NCBI GenBank assembly: GCA_024244665.1
Contig: JAAEOI010000479.1
Location: 1-57,442, forward strand
Direction of reading: 5' to 3'
Length of the DNA: 57,442 bases
Source: Bacteroidota bacterium
GTDB lineage: Bacteria; Bacteroidota; Bacteroidia; Bacteroidales; GCA-2748055
Positions within the stretch are counted from its first letter, which is position 1. Each line of letters starts with the position of its first letter. This document shows positions 33,791 through 42,846 of the stretch, one piece after another. The position numbers and the translations under genes are program-made. Below the pieces are notes generated by a model. It searched no databases and had not been told where the DNA came from. It saw only the letters and a list, made by a program, of their open reading frames with translations.

Positions 33791-35065
33791 TTAATTATCA
33801 ACAGCAGCATCTTTCTCTTTCCCCTCAACAACCTGGAATTCCGGATCCTGAGGTTTTTTCTTACGGTGGCGGATCAGTGCAAAGGCCATGGCAAGGCTGG
33901 ATATGAGGATCACAAGCAGGAGAATTCCCTGATTGAACTCTTCGGCCACCAGGCTTTCGGGAATGGAATAGAATAGCAGGATAGTGATCAGTCCGCGGGG
34001 TGCCAGCCAGATGTCGGGAAAGAGATTCTTTCTGAAAAACATCCTGAACCAGAGGAACCTGACCCCGTATATGATCCCGATGACTCCCAGGCTAACCAGC
34101 CAGACTTTCAGGTCGAGCAAACTGGCCAGCACAATGGTGAATCCAAAGATGACAAAAAAGAATGTGCGTACCACGAAAGAGGTTTCAAGGGTGATTATCT
34201 TGAAGTTTGCGAAGATGCCCTTCATATGTTCTTCATCCAGAAATTTTTGCAATCTGCCGGGAAAAAAGAGTTGACGGTTGGAGAGGATCAGTCCGAAAAC
34301 CAGGATAATCAGGAGACTGGAGAGGTGGAACATCTTGCTGATGGAGTAAAGCAGGATCAGTACAGCGATGAGCAGAAAGAGTTTCAGTTCGGTACGGATA
34401 TTCTGGAAAAGAAAGATCAGGAAATAGCTTGCTGCAACGGAAACCAGGACAGTGAGAGAGAGATTGATGAGAACCGAGAGGCTCATTTCCCCGAAACTTG
34501 TTGCCTCCATGCTGCTGATCAGGAAATAAAAGAGCATAATTCCCAGGATGTCAGAAATAGTACTCTCGTAGATCATGAACTCCTGGCGCTCCTTATTAAG
34601 AGAACCAATACTGGGGATGATAATCGCCGAACTCATAATGGAGAGCGGCACCGCATATAGCAGTCCGGTCGTCAGATCCACATCCAGATAGAGAATCATT
34701 ACTCCACCCACCAGCAGGGAGGTCACAATCAGAGAGACCAATGCTGTGAAGAATGCCCTGGAGATCAGTTTACGTTTGCCTCCTGTGAGTTCAAGATCGA
34801 GCGAGGCTTCAAGCACGATCATGATCAGTCCCACTGTGCCCAGGATTTCCAGTATGGGAGTGAGGTTTGGGGATTTGACCCCTGTGGTGGCAACCACCCC
34901 TTGCAGGGCGACCCCCAGAATGATCAGCAGAAGCACGCTGGGGATGCTGAAGCGTTTGGCCACCAGGTTAAAAAGATATGAGACGATGATAATGAGCGAT
35001 CCGATAATTACCAATCCATTCGAGGAAAAGAGTGATCCGGTGCTTAGAAGAGTGAGGTATTCCAT
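33791..35065 (-). CDS. Cation:proton antiporter (CPA family)
   Basis: A 424-residue integral membrane protein with about twelve spans, of the sodium/proton exchanger (NhaP-like) type. Signatures include SIPSVLLLIILGVALQ, the ion-binding region SIMSSAIIIPSIGSLNKERQEFMIYESTISDILG near residue 145-175, and LAPRGLITILLFYSIP near residue 350. The C-terminal 40 residues are a hydrophilic tail. Its start overlaps the stop of the upstream outer-membrane protein gene as TAATG, so the two are co-translated. Confidence 0.88.
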   Translation of the reverse strand: MEYLTLLSTGSLFSSNGLVIIGSLIIIVSYLFNLVAKRFSIPSVLLLIILGVALQGVVATTGVKSPNLTPILEILGTVGLIMIVLEASLDLELTGGKRKLISRAFFTALVSLIVTSLLVGGVMILYLDVDLTTGLLYAVPLSIMSSAIIIPSIGSLNKERQEFMIYESTISDILGIMLFYFLISSMEATSFGEMSLSVLINLSLTVLVSVAASYFLIFLFQNIRTELKLFLLIAVLILLYSISKMFHLSSLLIILVFGLILSNRQLFFPGRLQKFLDEEHMKGIFANFKIITLETSFVVRTFFFVIFGFTIVLASLLDLKVWLVSLGVIGIIYGVRFLWFRMFFRKNLFPDIWLAPRGLITILLFYSIPESLVAEEFNQGILLLVILISSLAMAFALIRHRKKKPQDPEFQVVEGKEKDAAVDN

Positions 35066-35637
35066 TAGAAGTAAGAATTAAAACCGATCCTGAATATTGG
35101 ATTTGAATAGGGTGACCTGGAGGTTTCATTCACATCCCACAGGACCATAAATGAGACAGAATTGTACATACCGATCCTCTGATTAAAACCTCCGCCAACA
35201 AGAAAACCGTGGTAGAGGAAACGGCCCTTATCACCCTGCTGGTAGTAGATGTCTTTCTCAAGGCTCATCCCTTCATACTCCGCATGAACAAAGAGGTCGC
35301 TAAAGAGGTTGACCGGAAGAAACTGTTCGGCATTGGTGATCAGTGCAAACCTGGCAAAGCCCTTAAATCCGTATACATGTGTCTGGTATGAATCTTGGTA
35401 ATGAAAAGTGGCTTTCATGGATTGGTAGATGTAATGGGGACCAAGTCCGACGACCAGGCGATCCATCACATGATACCCCACCAGCGGAGCAACCTCAATG
35501 TAGGTCGAGGTGCCGAAGGAGAGCCAGAATTCGGGAATAAGGAAGATCTTGCCCCTGCGGTCGGGCATTTCTTCCTGGGACCGGACCGATACAAGGGCGG
35601 ATACAAGCAGGATAAATATGAGAACTGTTTTTTTCAT
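35065..35637 (-). CDS. Small outer-membrane beta-barrel protein, unknown function
   Basis: A 190-residue exported protein with a signal peptide (residues 1-20, ending SVRSQ). The rest has alternating hydrophobic strands with aromatic belts and ends in phenylalanine (FRIGFNSYF), consistent with an eight-strand outer-membrane barrel. It overlaps the antiporter start by one base. No close family was recognised. Confidence 0.75.
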   Translation of the reverse strand: MKKTVLIFILLVSALVSVRSQEEMPDRRGKIFLIPEFWLSFGTSTYIEVAPLVGYHVMDRLVVGLGPHYIYQSMKATFHYQDSYQTHVYGFKGFARFALITNAEQFLPVNLFSDLFVHAEYEGMSLEKDIYYQQGDKGRFLYHGFLVGGGFNQRIGMYNSVSFMVLWDVNETSRSPYSNPIFRIGFNSYF

Positions 35638-35727
35638 AGAGAAAGAATCCCTTTCGCTGCAATATTATATATTTTATAGCTGAAAGAGATGGAAAGGCCC
35701 TATTTTTACTTTAAAATATGACTATAT

Positions 35728-36438
35728 ATGGTGATAATGATTACCGGTGCAAGCAGGGGAATAGGAGCTTCACTTGCCCATGCACTTACAAGCGACGGGC
35801 ATACTGTGATACTGGTCGCCAGAAACCGTACCAATCTTGAGAAGGTGGTGGCATCATGCAATGATTCTGCAGGTGCCGTACTGGCTCATGCTTTTCCATT
35901 TGATCTGTCCGACCTGTCCGATCTGGAAGAGGAGTTTATCTCACGGATAAAGGGGATATCCGGAACCCTTGATGCTCTTGTCAATAACGCCGGACAACTC
36001 CTCCGGAAACCCTTTTCCGGTATAGGGATAGGGGAGGCCCGGACCCTGTTTGAAGCCAATTTTTTTGCGCCGGCAGCCCTGATCAGGATCTGCCTGCCCC
36101 TGATGAAAGAGTCGGAGCTTAAACACGTGGTGAATGTGACCAGCATGGCCGGTTTCCAGGGGAGCGGGAAGTTCAGCGGGCTCTCATACTACAGTGCCTC
36201 AAAGGCAGCCCTTGCCAGTCTGACTGAATGCCTGGCTACGGAGTATAAAGAGGATGGATACAGGATCAATGCCCTTGCTCCGGGTGCAGTGCAGACAGAG
36301 ATGCTTGCTGAGGCTTTCCCGGGCTATGATGCACCCCTGGGTCCGGATCAGATGGCCGGATTCATGAAATGGTTCGTACTCGAAGGTGGTCGTTTTTTTA
36401 ACGGGAAGGTGCTCCCGGTCACGGTCTCAACCCCCTGA
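35728..36438 (+). CDS. Short-chain dehydrogenase/reductase
   Basis: A classical SDR of 236 residues. The NAD(P) motif TGASRGIG is at the N-terminus, NNAG near residue 88, and the catalytic Ser-Tyr-Lys is visible in VTSMAGFQGSGKFSGLSYYSASKAAL. The basic residues after the glycine loop (ARNR) favour NADPH. Substrate is unknown; FabG-like or sepiapterin-reductase-like roles are possible. Its stop touches the stop of the convergent butyrate kinase gene with no bases between. Confidence 0.88.
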   Translation: MVIMITGASRGIGASLAHALTSDGHTVILVARNRTNLEKVVASCNDSAGAVLAHAFPFDLSDLSDLEEEFISRIKGISGTLDALVNNAGQLLRKPFSGIGIGEARTLFEANFFAPAALIRICLPLMKESELKHVVNVTSMAGFQGSGKFSGLSYYSASKAALASLTECLATEYKEDGYRINALAPGAVQTEMLAEAFPGYDAPLGPDQMAGFMKWFVLEGGRFFNGKVLPVTVSTP

Positions 36439-37557
36439 TTATTCCATTGAGTCAAGGTCGAGTCCATTGACCACGTTCCCGATGGTATACTCCCGGGCCT
36501 TGATCTGACCCTTGAGCAGAAGGGCGCCATTCTGTGCAAGTGCACGCATCTCATCCTCCCCTGGATAGATGAAAACAGGGGCAATGAAGCTGACATGCTC
36601 CTTGATGTAGGCTGTAAGATCTGGATTGTGGGCAATACCACCGGTGAGGATGATAGCATGTACCTCTCCTCCCAGGACAGCTGCCATGGAGCCTATTTCC
36701 TTGCTGATCTGGTAGGCCATTGCATCCTGAATCAGTTTTGCTTTCGCATTCCCTTCCCGTGCAAGCTTCTCAACGATGGTTGCATCCTTATGACCCATGT
36801 AAGCAAAGAGACCGCCTTCTCCGGTTAACATTTTTTTCAACTCTCCAGGTGATTTCCCGGCTTCAAAACAGTAGCGGGAGAGGGCGCCCGCCGGCAGGGT
36901 ACCGGATCTTTCAGGACCAAAGGCTCCTTCACCATCAAGCCCGTTGTTGACATCAATCACGCGGCCCTTCTTGTGGGCGCCCACAGTGATACCGCTCCCC
37001 AGATGGGCAATGACCAGGTTAAGATCTTCGTACTCCATTCCCCTTGAATGTGCGTAGGTACGGGCTGTGGATTTCTGGTTCAGGGCATGGAAAATGGAGA
37101 TCCTTGGGAATTCCGGGTGACCGCTGATTCGGGCAACATCCTGGAGTTCATCCACCACTACCGGGTCGGCAATATAAGCCCCGGCATTTGGGAACTTTTC
37201 TTTCAGGCGGTGGGCAATCAGTCCGCCCAGGTTGCTGGCATGGTCGCCCATCACACCCTTTCTCAGGTCATTGACCATCGCATCATTCACCTCGTACACG
37301 CCCGACTCGATGGGCCTGATCAGTCCTCCACGGCCAATGATCAATCCCACCTGTCCGGAGGGAATATGATTCTCCTCCACTTCATTCAGCACCAGTTTCA
37401 TCCTCACCTCCAGCTGGTCGACACTCTTTTTATACACACTGAATTCATCGCAGTTGTGCCGGATAGTCTTCAGAAATACAAATTTATTGGTCCGGTATAC
37501 AGCAATCTTGGTTGATGTTGCACCGGGATTAATTACCAATATGTAGTCAGTATCCAT
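36439..37557 (-). CDS. buk: Butyrate kinase
   Basis: A 372-residue acetokinase-family enzyme that makes ATP and butyrate (or a branched-chain acid) from the acyl phosphate. Family marks are YILVINPGATSTKIAVYR, HNCDEF, the NLVIAHLGSGITVGAHKKGRVIDVNNGLDGEGAF block and IILTGGIAHNP. The frame extends upstream to 37689 over the intergenic region and the ptb 3' end; ATG at 37557 (MDTDYILVINPG) is the family start. It lies 31 bases after ptb in the same transcript. Confidence 0.95.
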   Translation of the reverse strand: MDTDYILVINPGATSTKIAVYRTNKFVFLKTIRHNCDEFSVYKKSVDQLEVRMKLVLNEVEENHIPSGQVGLIIGRGGLIRPIESGVYEVNDAMVNDLRKGVMGDHASNLGGLIAHRLKEKFPNAGAYIADPVVVDELQDVARISGHPEFPRISIFHALNQKSTARTYAHSRGMEYEDLNLVIAHLGSGITVGAHKKGRVIDVNNGLDGEGAFGPERSGTLPAGALSRYCFEAGKSPGELKKMLTGEGGLFAYMGHKDATIVEKLAREGNAKAKLIQDAMAYQISKEIGSMAAVLGGEVHAIILTGGIAHNPDLTAYIKEHVSFIAPVFIYPGEDEMRALAQNGALLLKGQIKAREYTIGNVVNGLDLDSME

Positions 37558-37588
37558 TTTAAGCCCTGTTTTAGCCCTATTTACCCAC

Positions 37589-38500
37589 TTACTCATTCTC
37601 CCCGGCTGCCACTGCCGCCAGAAGGATTGAGTCGAATTTTGCCTGGTCAGAATCAGATCTGGAGGTGAGAACAATGGGGACTGCCGCACCTACGATCATG
37701 GAGGCAACTTTTGCCTTGGCAAAGAAAACAAGGCTCTTATATAGCACATTCCCCACCTCAATATCGGGCATCAGCAGAAGGTCCGTATCTCCTGCGACCT
37801 CACTTTTTATCTCCTTATGCCTTGCACTTTCGAGGGATACGGCATTGTCGAATGCCAGCGGACCGTCAACGATACAATTAAGGATCTGGTCCCTCTGGTT
37901 CATTTTAGAAAGCAGTGCGGCATCCAGGGTGGCTTTCATTTCGGTATTGACCTTCTCCACGGCACCCAGTACTGCGACTTTGGGTGTCTCAATACCCATG
38001 TTATTCAGCACTTTAACCGAATTGTTCAGGATGGCAATCTTCTCTGTAAGGTTGGGAGCTATGTTCATGGCCACATCTGTAACCGCAATCAGTTTGTGAT
38101 AGGTGTCCACCTCGAAATATGCAAAATGAGAGAGCAGTTTGCCGATCCGCAGGCCGTAATCCTTGTTCAGGACGCTTCGGAGCATGTCGGATGAGCCCAC
38201 TTTTCCCTTCATGAGTACCTCCGCTTCTTTATCATGCGCCATCTTCACTGCCTTTGTTGCTGCATCAACCGGGTTTTCGGCATGGATCATCTCGAAGTTG
38301 CTGATATCCAGGTTCAGGATGTCAGCAATCCCCTGGGTCTTCTCCCTGTCGCCTACCAGTATGGGAGTGATGATATCCTCCTTTGCGGCTTCCACCACAG
38401 CGGTAAGAGAGTCTGCATCTTCAGATGCAGCCAGGATCATTCTTTTTGGTTTATGGCTCTTGTCTATCAGCCCCTGAAATTGGGATAATTTTGTTAACAT
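37589..38500 (-). CDS. ptb: Phosphate butyryltransferase
   Basis: A 303-residue phosphotransacylase that exchanges CoA for phosphate on butyryl-CoA. Landmarks are ASEDADSLTAVVEAAKE, MKGKVGSSDMLRSVLNKDYGLR, GPLAFDNAVSLESARHK and LLMPDIEVGNVLYKSLVFFAKAKVASMIVGA. Together with buk it forms the ptb-buk route for butyrate or isobutyrate/isovalerate formation with ATP yield. Confidence 0.95.
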   Translation of the reverse strand: MLTKLSQFQGLIDKSHKPKRMILAASEDADSLTAVVEAAKEDIITPILVGDREKTQGIADILNLDISNFEMIHAENPVDAATKAVKMAHDKEAEVLMKGKVGSSDMLRSVLNKDYGLRIGKLLSHFAYFEVDTYHKLIAVTDVAMNIAPNLTEKIAILNNSVKVLNNMGIETPKVAVLGAVEKVNTEMKATLDAALLSKMNQRDQILNCIVDGPLAFDNAVSLESARHKEIKSEVAGDTDLLLMPDIEVGNVLYKSLVFFAKAKVASMIVGAAVPIVLTSRSDSDQAKFDSILLAAVAAGENE

Positions 38501-38530
38501 ATGCTTCTATTAATATTTAATACAAAGAAG

Positions 38531-38558
38531 AAAAAAATACCCGGCGTAAACCGGGTAT
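38531..38558 (-). terminator. Intrinsic terminator after ackA
   Basis: On the minus strand, ATACCCGG, a six-base loop and CCGGGTAT form an eight-pair stem (38537-38544 with 38551-38558), followed by seven T (complement of A at 38531-38537). It ends the ackA transcript before ptb, so ptb-buk is likely driven separately or by read-through. Confidence 0.88.
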
Positions 38559-38588
38559 TGGATTATGATGTTCAACACATTTGTCATC

Positions 38589-39797
38589 CTAAAGGCACTT
38601 CTCAAGGATCTTGAAAGTATCGGAGGCAATCACCAGCTCTTCATTGGTCCTTACCACCAATGCGGTTACCCTGGACTCAGGTTTGGAGATAATCTTGTCT
38701 TCTCCCTTGATCCCATGGTTGCCTGGCTCATCAAAATCCAGTCCCAGGTAGTCCATGTTCTGACAGATCATCCTGCGGATGTTGAAGTCATTTTCCCCGA
38801 TTCCACCGGTAAAGATCAGGCAGTCAATTCCATTCATGATGGCGGCGTAAGCCCCGATGAATTTTTTTACCCGGTATGCATACATTGTGAGAGCCAGGTT
38901 GGCCCGTTCGTTTCCTTCGTAGTAGGCCAGTTCAAGGTCGCGCATATCGGAGGAAATCTCCGAGATACCAACCATCCCGCTCTTTTTATTGATCACGTTA
39001 CTGATCCCTTTCAGGCTCAGGTGCTCCTTGTCGGCAAGAAAGAGGAGGACACCAGGATCGATATCGCCGGTACGGGTCCCCATGATCAGACCGTCGACCG
39101 GGGTGAAACCCATGGAAGTGTCCAGCGACCTTCCATGTTCAATGGCTGTCACAGAGGCACCGTTTCCAAGGTGGCAGGACACAACCTTCATGTCGCGGGT
39201 ATCCTTGCTCAGAATCTTGCTGGTTCTTTTATAGACAAATTTATGACTGGTTCCGTGATATCCATATTTACGGATGCCGTACTTCTCGTAGTACTCCCTG
39301 GGTATGGCATACATGTAAGCATGTGGTGGCATGCTCTGGTGGAACGATGTGTCGAACACCGCAACCTGGGGTAATCCGCGAATCAGGCTATCAATGGAGA
39401 TGATCCCCTTCAGGTTGGCGGGGTTGTGCAGGGGAGCAAGATCCACGCAGGCCTCAATATCCCTGATCACTTCTTTGTTGATCAGAACGCTCTCCATGTA
39501 TTTTTCACCTCCCTGAACCACCCGGTGGCCCACAGCACTGATCTCCTCTATCTTGCTGATTACACCGTGTTCTTTATCGAGCAGGGCTTCCATGATCATG
39601 TTGATTCCCATAGTGTGGTCCATGATGGGGATGATCTGCTTGTGTTTATCTTTCCCGATGGGTTTATGAGAAATCACTGCGTCTGTAAACCCTATGCGTT
39701 CCACCATTCCCTTGGCAATCACATCGGCGGTTTCGCCCATGTTGAAGAGCTGGTACTTAATGGAGGAACTCCCGCAGTTTAAAACTAATATAACCAT
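38589..39797 (-). CDS. ackA: Acetate kinase
   Basis: A 402-residue enzyme converting acetyl phosphate and ADP to acetate and ATP. All motifs are present: LVLNCGSSSIKYQLF, VFDTSFHQSMPPHAYMYAIP, YGIRKYGYHGTSHKFV, SCHLGNGASVTAIEHGRSLDTSMGFTP and IFTGGIGEND. It is preceded by pta (32 bases apart) and closed by a terminator. Confidence 0.97.
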   Translation of the reverse strand: MVILVLNCGSSSIKYQLFNMGETADVIAKGMVERIGFTDAVISHKPIGKDKHKQIIPIMDHTMGINMIMEALLDKEHGVISKIEEISAVGHRVVQGGEKYMESVLINKEVIRDIEACVDLAPLHNPANLKGIISIDSLIRGLPQVAVFDTSFHQSMPPHAYMYAIPREYYEKYGIRKYGYHGTSHKFVYKRTSKILSKDTRDMKVVSCHLGNGASVTAIEHGRSLDTSMGFTPVDGLIMGTRTGDIDPGVLLFLADKEHLSLKGISNVINKKSGMVGISEISSDMRDLELAYYEGNERANLALTMYAYRVKKFIGAYAAIMNGIDCLIFTGGIGENDFNIRRMICQNMDYLGLDFDEPGNHGIKGEDKIISKPESRVTALVVRTNEELVIASDTFKILEKCL

Positions 39798-39829
39798 GAA
39801 TGTGAGTTTGTAATATAAATATTTTGAAA

Positions 39830-40843
39830 TTATTTTTGTTTATTAAGTCCGGCTGCCTGGTTGGCCGTGATGGCCGCAAGGTTGACAATATCGCTTACAG
39901 AACAACCACGTGAGAGATCATTTACGGGGGCTGCCATTCCCTGCAGAACCGGGCCGATGGCTTCCGCTTTAGCCAGGCGCTGTACAAGTTTGTAGGCTAC
40001 GTTCCCCACATTGAGGTCGGGAAAAATCAATACATTGGCATTTCCCTGGATGGGACTGTTTGGCGCCTTGCTGCTGGCGATTGATTCAATCAATGCGGCA
40101 TCGGCTTGTAACTCTCCGTCAATCACCAGTGTTGGATCCATCTCTTTAGCAATCCGTGTGGCGTTGACAACCTTGTCGACCATGGGGTGACTGGCACTCC
40201 CTTTTGTGGAGAAACTGATCATCGCAATTCTCGGCTCAAAGCCAAGTATAGAGCGGGTTGTTGCAGCCGTGGCAACTGCAATTTCAGCCAGTTGCTTCTC
40301 GTCTGGATCGGGATGAACTGCTCCGTCGGCAAATACGATGATTCCATCCTCGCCAAAGGATTGGTCTTTGAGAATCATAATAAAAGCACCGGAAACAATG
40401 CTGTGCCCGGGTATGGTTTTAACGATCTGAAATGCAGGCCTTAATACATCACCGGTGGAATTTCTTGCACCGGCCACTTCGCCGTCGGCATCACCGGACT
40501 TGATCATCAGTGTACCAAGATACAGGGGGTCCTCCACAAGTTTTACAGCCTCTTCCATGGTGAGTCCCTTTCCTTTTCTGAGTTCATAGAGTAGTTCACT
40601 GTACTCCTGCTTCTTAGGATGGTCCTTTGGATTGATGATCGTTGCCTTCTCCAGGTTTTTCAGTCCGTACCGTTGTGCTTTTTTCTCCACTTCTGCAGGA
40701 TCGGCAATCAGGATCACGTAACACAGTTTCTCCCTGATTATTGCATCGGCTGCCATGACAGTTCTCTCCTCATCCCCTTCTGGAAACACAATTCTTTGAC
40801 AGTCCAGGCGTGCCTGCTGTCGTATTTTTTCAATTAAATTCAT
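39830..40843 (-). CDS. pta: Phosphate acetyltransferase (short form)
   Basis: A 337-residue short-form enzyme, lacking the N-terminal DRTGG regulatory part of the E. coli protein. Signatures are IVFPEGDEERTVMAADAI, GDADGEVAGARNSTGDVLRPAFQ, MISFSTKGSASHPMVDKV, DGELQADAALIESIA and LIFPDLNVGNVAYKLVQRLA. It works with AckA in the acetyl-CoA to acetate route. A minus-strand -7 match (TATCTTTG, 40882-40889) lies about 40 bases upstream. Confidence 0.96.
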   Translation of the reverse strand: MNLIEKIRQQARLDCQRIVFPEGDEERTVMAADAIIREKLCYVILIADPAEVEKKAQRYGLKNLEKATIINPKDHPKKQEYSELLYELRKGKGLTMEEAVKLVEDPLYLGTLMIKSGDADGEVAGARNSTGDVLRPAFQIVKTIPGHSIVSGAFIMILKDQSFGEDGIIVFADGAVHPDPDEKQLAEIAVATAATTRSILGFEPRIAMISFSTKGSASHPMVDKVVNATRIAKEMDPTLVIDGELQADAALIESIASSKAPNSPIQGNANVLIFPDLNVGNVAYKLVQRLAKAEAIGPVLQGMAAPVNDLSRGCSVSDIVNLAAITANQAAGLNKQK

Positions 40844-40881
40844 TGATTATCAGTAATTTAAGATTTGTTGATTGCAGAATC

Positions 40882-40889
40882 CAAAGATA
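40882..40889 (-). promoter_or_regulatory. Putative pta-ackA -7 promoter element
   Basis: TATCTTTG on the minus strand is an exact TAnnTTTG match, with transcription starting about 32 bases before the pta ATG. No convincing -33 element at the usual distance. Confidence 0.45.
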
Positions 40890-41164
40890 ATTAAAATTCT
40901 AAAATATCTTGTTACAACACTTTCACTTCTTATTGGTTAGTAATAAAAATAAACATTCAGCCAATGAGAACAGCCGCTATTTTTGAGAAGTTTTGTATGG
41001 TCGGAACACCTCTTTATTGAGGGCCGGATTGTTCACCGCAGGATTCCCGTTGCAGCCATTTTTTCGGGCGGAATTATGATGTGTTCCGGAGTCTTATATT
41101 TGACGGAATCCATTTCTATGTATAACGCAGAAAATCTGAATGATAGTAATCCCTAACTAAAGTT

Positions 41165-41346
41165 ATGATTAACGACATTAACCGCACCATCCATGAGACT
41201 GCAAGACAGCTCCTTTTGATCTTCCTTTACTCGACGGAAGAGGTCGGTTTTACCTTCCTCAAAAGAGAAACCGGGATGACCCAGGGAAAACTCCCTCACA
41301 TCTCAACAATCTGGAGTCGGAAGGGTATGCATCTCTACTTCAGTGA
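41165..41346 (+). pseudogene. Frameshifted winged-helix transcription regulator relic
   Basis: The first frame reads INDINRTIHETARQLLLIFL and later VGFTFLKRETGMTQGKL, a good match to the N-terminal half of MarR/ArsR-like winged-helix regulators. There the frame is lost: the expected recognition-helix continuation SHLNNLESEGYASLLQ is found from about 41296, in another frame, and stops at 41344. So a one-base change near 41290-41296 and truncation after the wing destroyed the gene. The 734-base gap between pta and the symporter holds this relic and little else; a -7 match TATATTTG at 41095-41102 may be its old promoter. Confidence 0.7.
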
Positions 41347-41416
41347 TTTGATGCGACTTGTAAAATGAGTTAAAATCTCTATGTCGGGCGGGTCATTAAT
41401 CATGTCCACTTTCTGT

Positions 41417-41424
41417 TATATTTG
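41417..41424 (+). promoter_or_regulatory. Putative -7 promoter element before the symporter
   Basis: TATATTTG, an exact TAnnTTTG match, 154 bases before the symporter ATG. It lies 20 bases before a 35-codon ORF (41444-41551), so it could serve that ORF, the symporter, or both. Confidence 0.45.
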
Positions 41425-41443
41425 TTTATCAAATTCAGAAACA

Positions 41444-41551
41444 ATGACAGAGAGTATCTCTCCTTGTGAGGATAAGCTTAAACAGTTGAGATCCAGGCCT
41501 GACGGGGAAGGTGCACCGGAAGTCATATGGAATTATTGTATAATACGTTGA
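41444..41551 (+). CDS. Possible small ORF (35 aa), unknown
   Basis: An ATG-started ORF begins MTESISPCEDKLKQLRSRPD and ends at TGA 26 bases before the symporter start. Support is only positional: a -7 promoter match lies 20 bases before it. I recognise no family, and it may be a chance ORF or another relic like the regulator upstream. Confidence 0.2.
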   Translation: MTESISPCEDKLKQLRSRPDGEGAPEVIWNYCIIR

Positions 41552-41577
41552 AATAGAAATGATTAATATACTTTTTT

Positions 41578-42846
41578 ATGCTGAAGAAACTACCGCTCTG
41601 GGCTAAGATATTTATAGGTATGGGGGTGGGGATTCTCTGGGGATTGGTTTCCGTGTGGACCGGTTGGGAATCTTTCACAATTGACTGGATCAAACCCTGG
41701 GGCACCATCTTTCTGAAGCTCCTGAAGATGATTGCTGTTCCCTTGATTTTTGTTTCCCTGGTAAAAGGAATCTCAAGTCTGACCGACATCACAAAACTAT
41801 CCAGAATCGGTTACAAGACCATCGCTATCTACCTGGTTACTACGATATTTGCAACTTCTGTCGGATTGGCGCTGGTTAATATCATGAAACCAGGAGATGT
41901 GTTTCCCGATGAAAAACAGGAGATCTACCGTCAGAAATTCGGCGGTCAAATCGAAACCCGGCAGGAATCGGCAGCAGAAATAGAGAAACAGTCCCCGCTC
42001 CATTTCTTTGAGGAGATGGTTCCTGACAATATTTTCCTGGCAGCAGGCGATAACTCTAGAATGCTACAGATCATATTCTTTGCCATTCTGTTCAGTCTTG
42101 CTCTGGTAATGGTTCCGGGTAAGAATACCCAGATGGTAAAGGACTTTTTTGACGGTCTCAATGATGTGATCCTTAAGATTGTGGATATCATTATGCGCTT
42201 CGCTCCATTTGGTGTGCTGGCCCTGATGGCAGCACTCGTGGTTGACTATTCCGGGGATGCAGATATTTTCACAGCCCTGGGCATGTACATGCTCACAGTC
42301 ACCATTGGCCTGGCTCTTCTCATCGTGGGATTCTACCCTTTGCTGATGCGGCTTTTCGGGAGAATCGGGCTTGTGACATTTCTAAAGGGAATACTGCCTG
42401 CACAGCTTGTGGCATTCACCACCAGTTCAAGTGCAGCCACCCTTCCGGTGACTTTGAAACAGGTGACCAATGAATTGAAGGTTTCCAAACCAATTGCAAA
42501 TTTTGTGCTGCCGGTAGGGGTGACCATCAACATGGATGGAACCAGTTGCTACCAGGCCATCGCAGCTGTCTTCATTGCCCAGGTATTTGGAATCGATTTG
42601 TCCTTTGTACAGCAACTCACCATTGTGCTTACAGCGACTCTGGCTTCCATCGGATCGCCCGGTATACCCAGCGGATCGATTGTGATGCTCATCATCGTCC
42701 TCAATTCTGTGGGTTTGCCCGTTGAAGGCCTTGCCCTGATTCTTGGGGTGGACCGTCCTCTGGATATGCTAAGAACAGTGGTAAATATTACAGGAGATTC
42801 AACAGTAGCCACCATCGTTGCCCGATCGGAGGGAGAATTGGGGTAG
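41578..42846 (+). CDS. Dicarboxylate/amino acid:cation symporter (DAACS, GltP-like)
   Basis: A 422-residue secondary transporter with eight spans and two re-entrant loops. The transport core is visible: the serine-rich loop TTSSSAATLPVTLKQV near residue 282-297, the NMDGTS motif in VGVTINMDGTSCYQAIAAVFIAQ, and IGSPGIPSGSIVMLIIVL plus VDRPLDMLRTVVNITGDSTVATIVA near the C-terminus. It imports glutamate, aspartate or C4-dicarboxylates with sodium or protons. It is monocistronic. Confidence 0.92.
   Translation: MLKKLPLWAKIFIGMGVGILWGLVSVWTGWESFTIDWIKPWGTIFLKLLKMIAVPLIFVSLVKGISSLTDITKLSRIGYKTIAIYLVTTIFATSVGLALVNIMKPGDVFPDEKQEIYRQKFGGQIETRQESAAEIEKQSPLHFFEEMVPDNIFLAAGDNSRMLQIIFFAILFSLALVMVPGKNTQMVKDFFDGLNDVILKIVDIIMRFAPFGVLALMAALVVDYSGDADIFTALGMYMLTVTIGLALLIVGFYPLLMRLFGRIGLVTFLKGILPAQLVAFTTSSSAATLPVTLKQVTNELKVSKPIANFVLPVGVTINMDGTSCYQAIAAVFIAQVFGIDLSFVQQLTIVLTATLASIGSPGIPSGSIVMLIIVLNSVGLPVEGLALILGVDRPLDMLRTVVNITGDSTVATIVARSEGELG

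Noticed and set aside
37558..37689. N-terminal extension of butyrate kinase
   Set aside because: It covers the intergenic region and the end of ptb; the kinase family starts at MDTDYILVINPGATS.
41002..41088. Inverted repeat CGGAACAC / GTGTTCCG as ends of a mobile element
   Set aside because: Only 8 bp, about 70 bases apart, with no transposase, no target duplication and no coding content between them.
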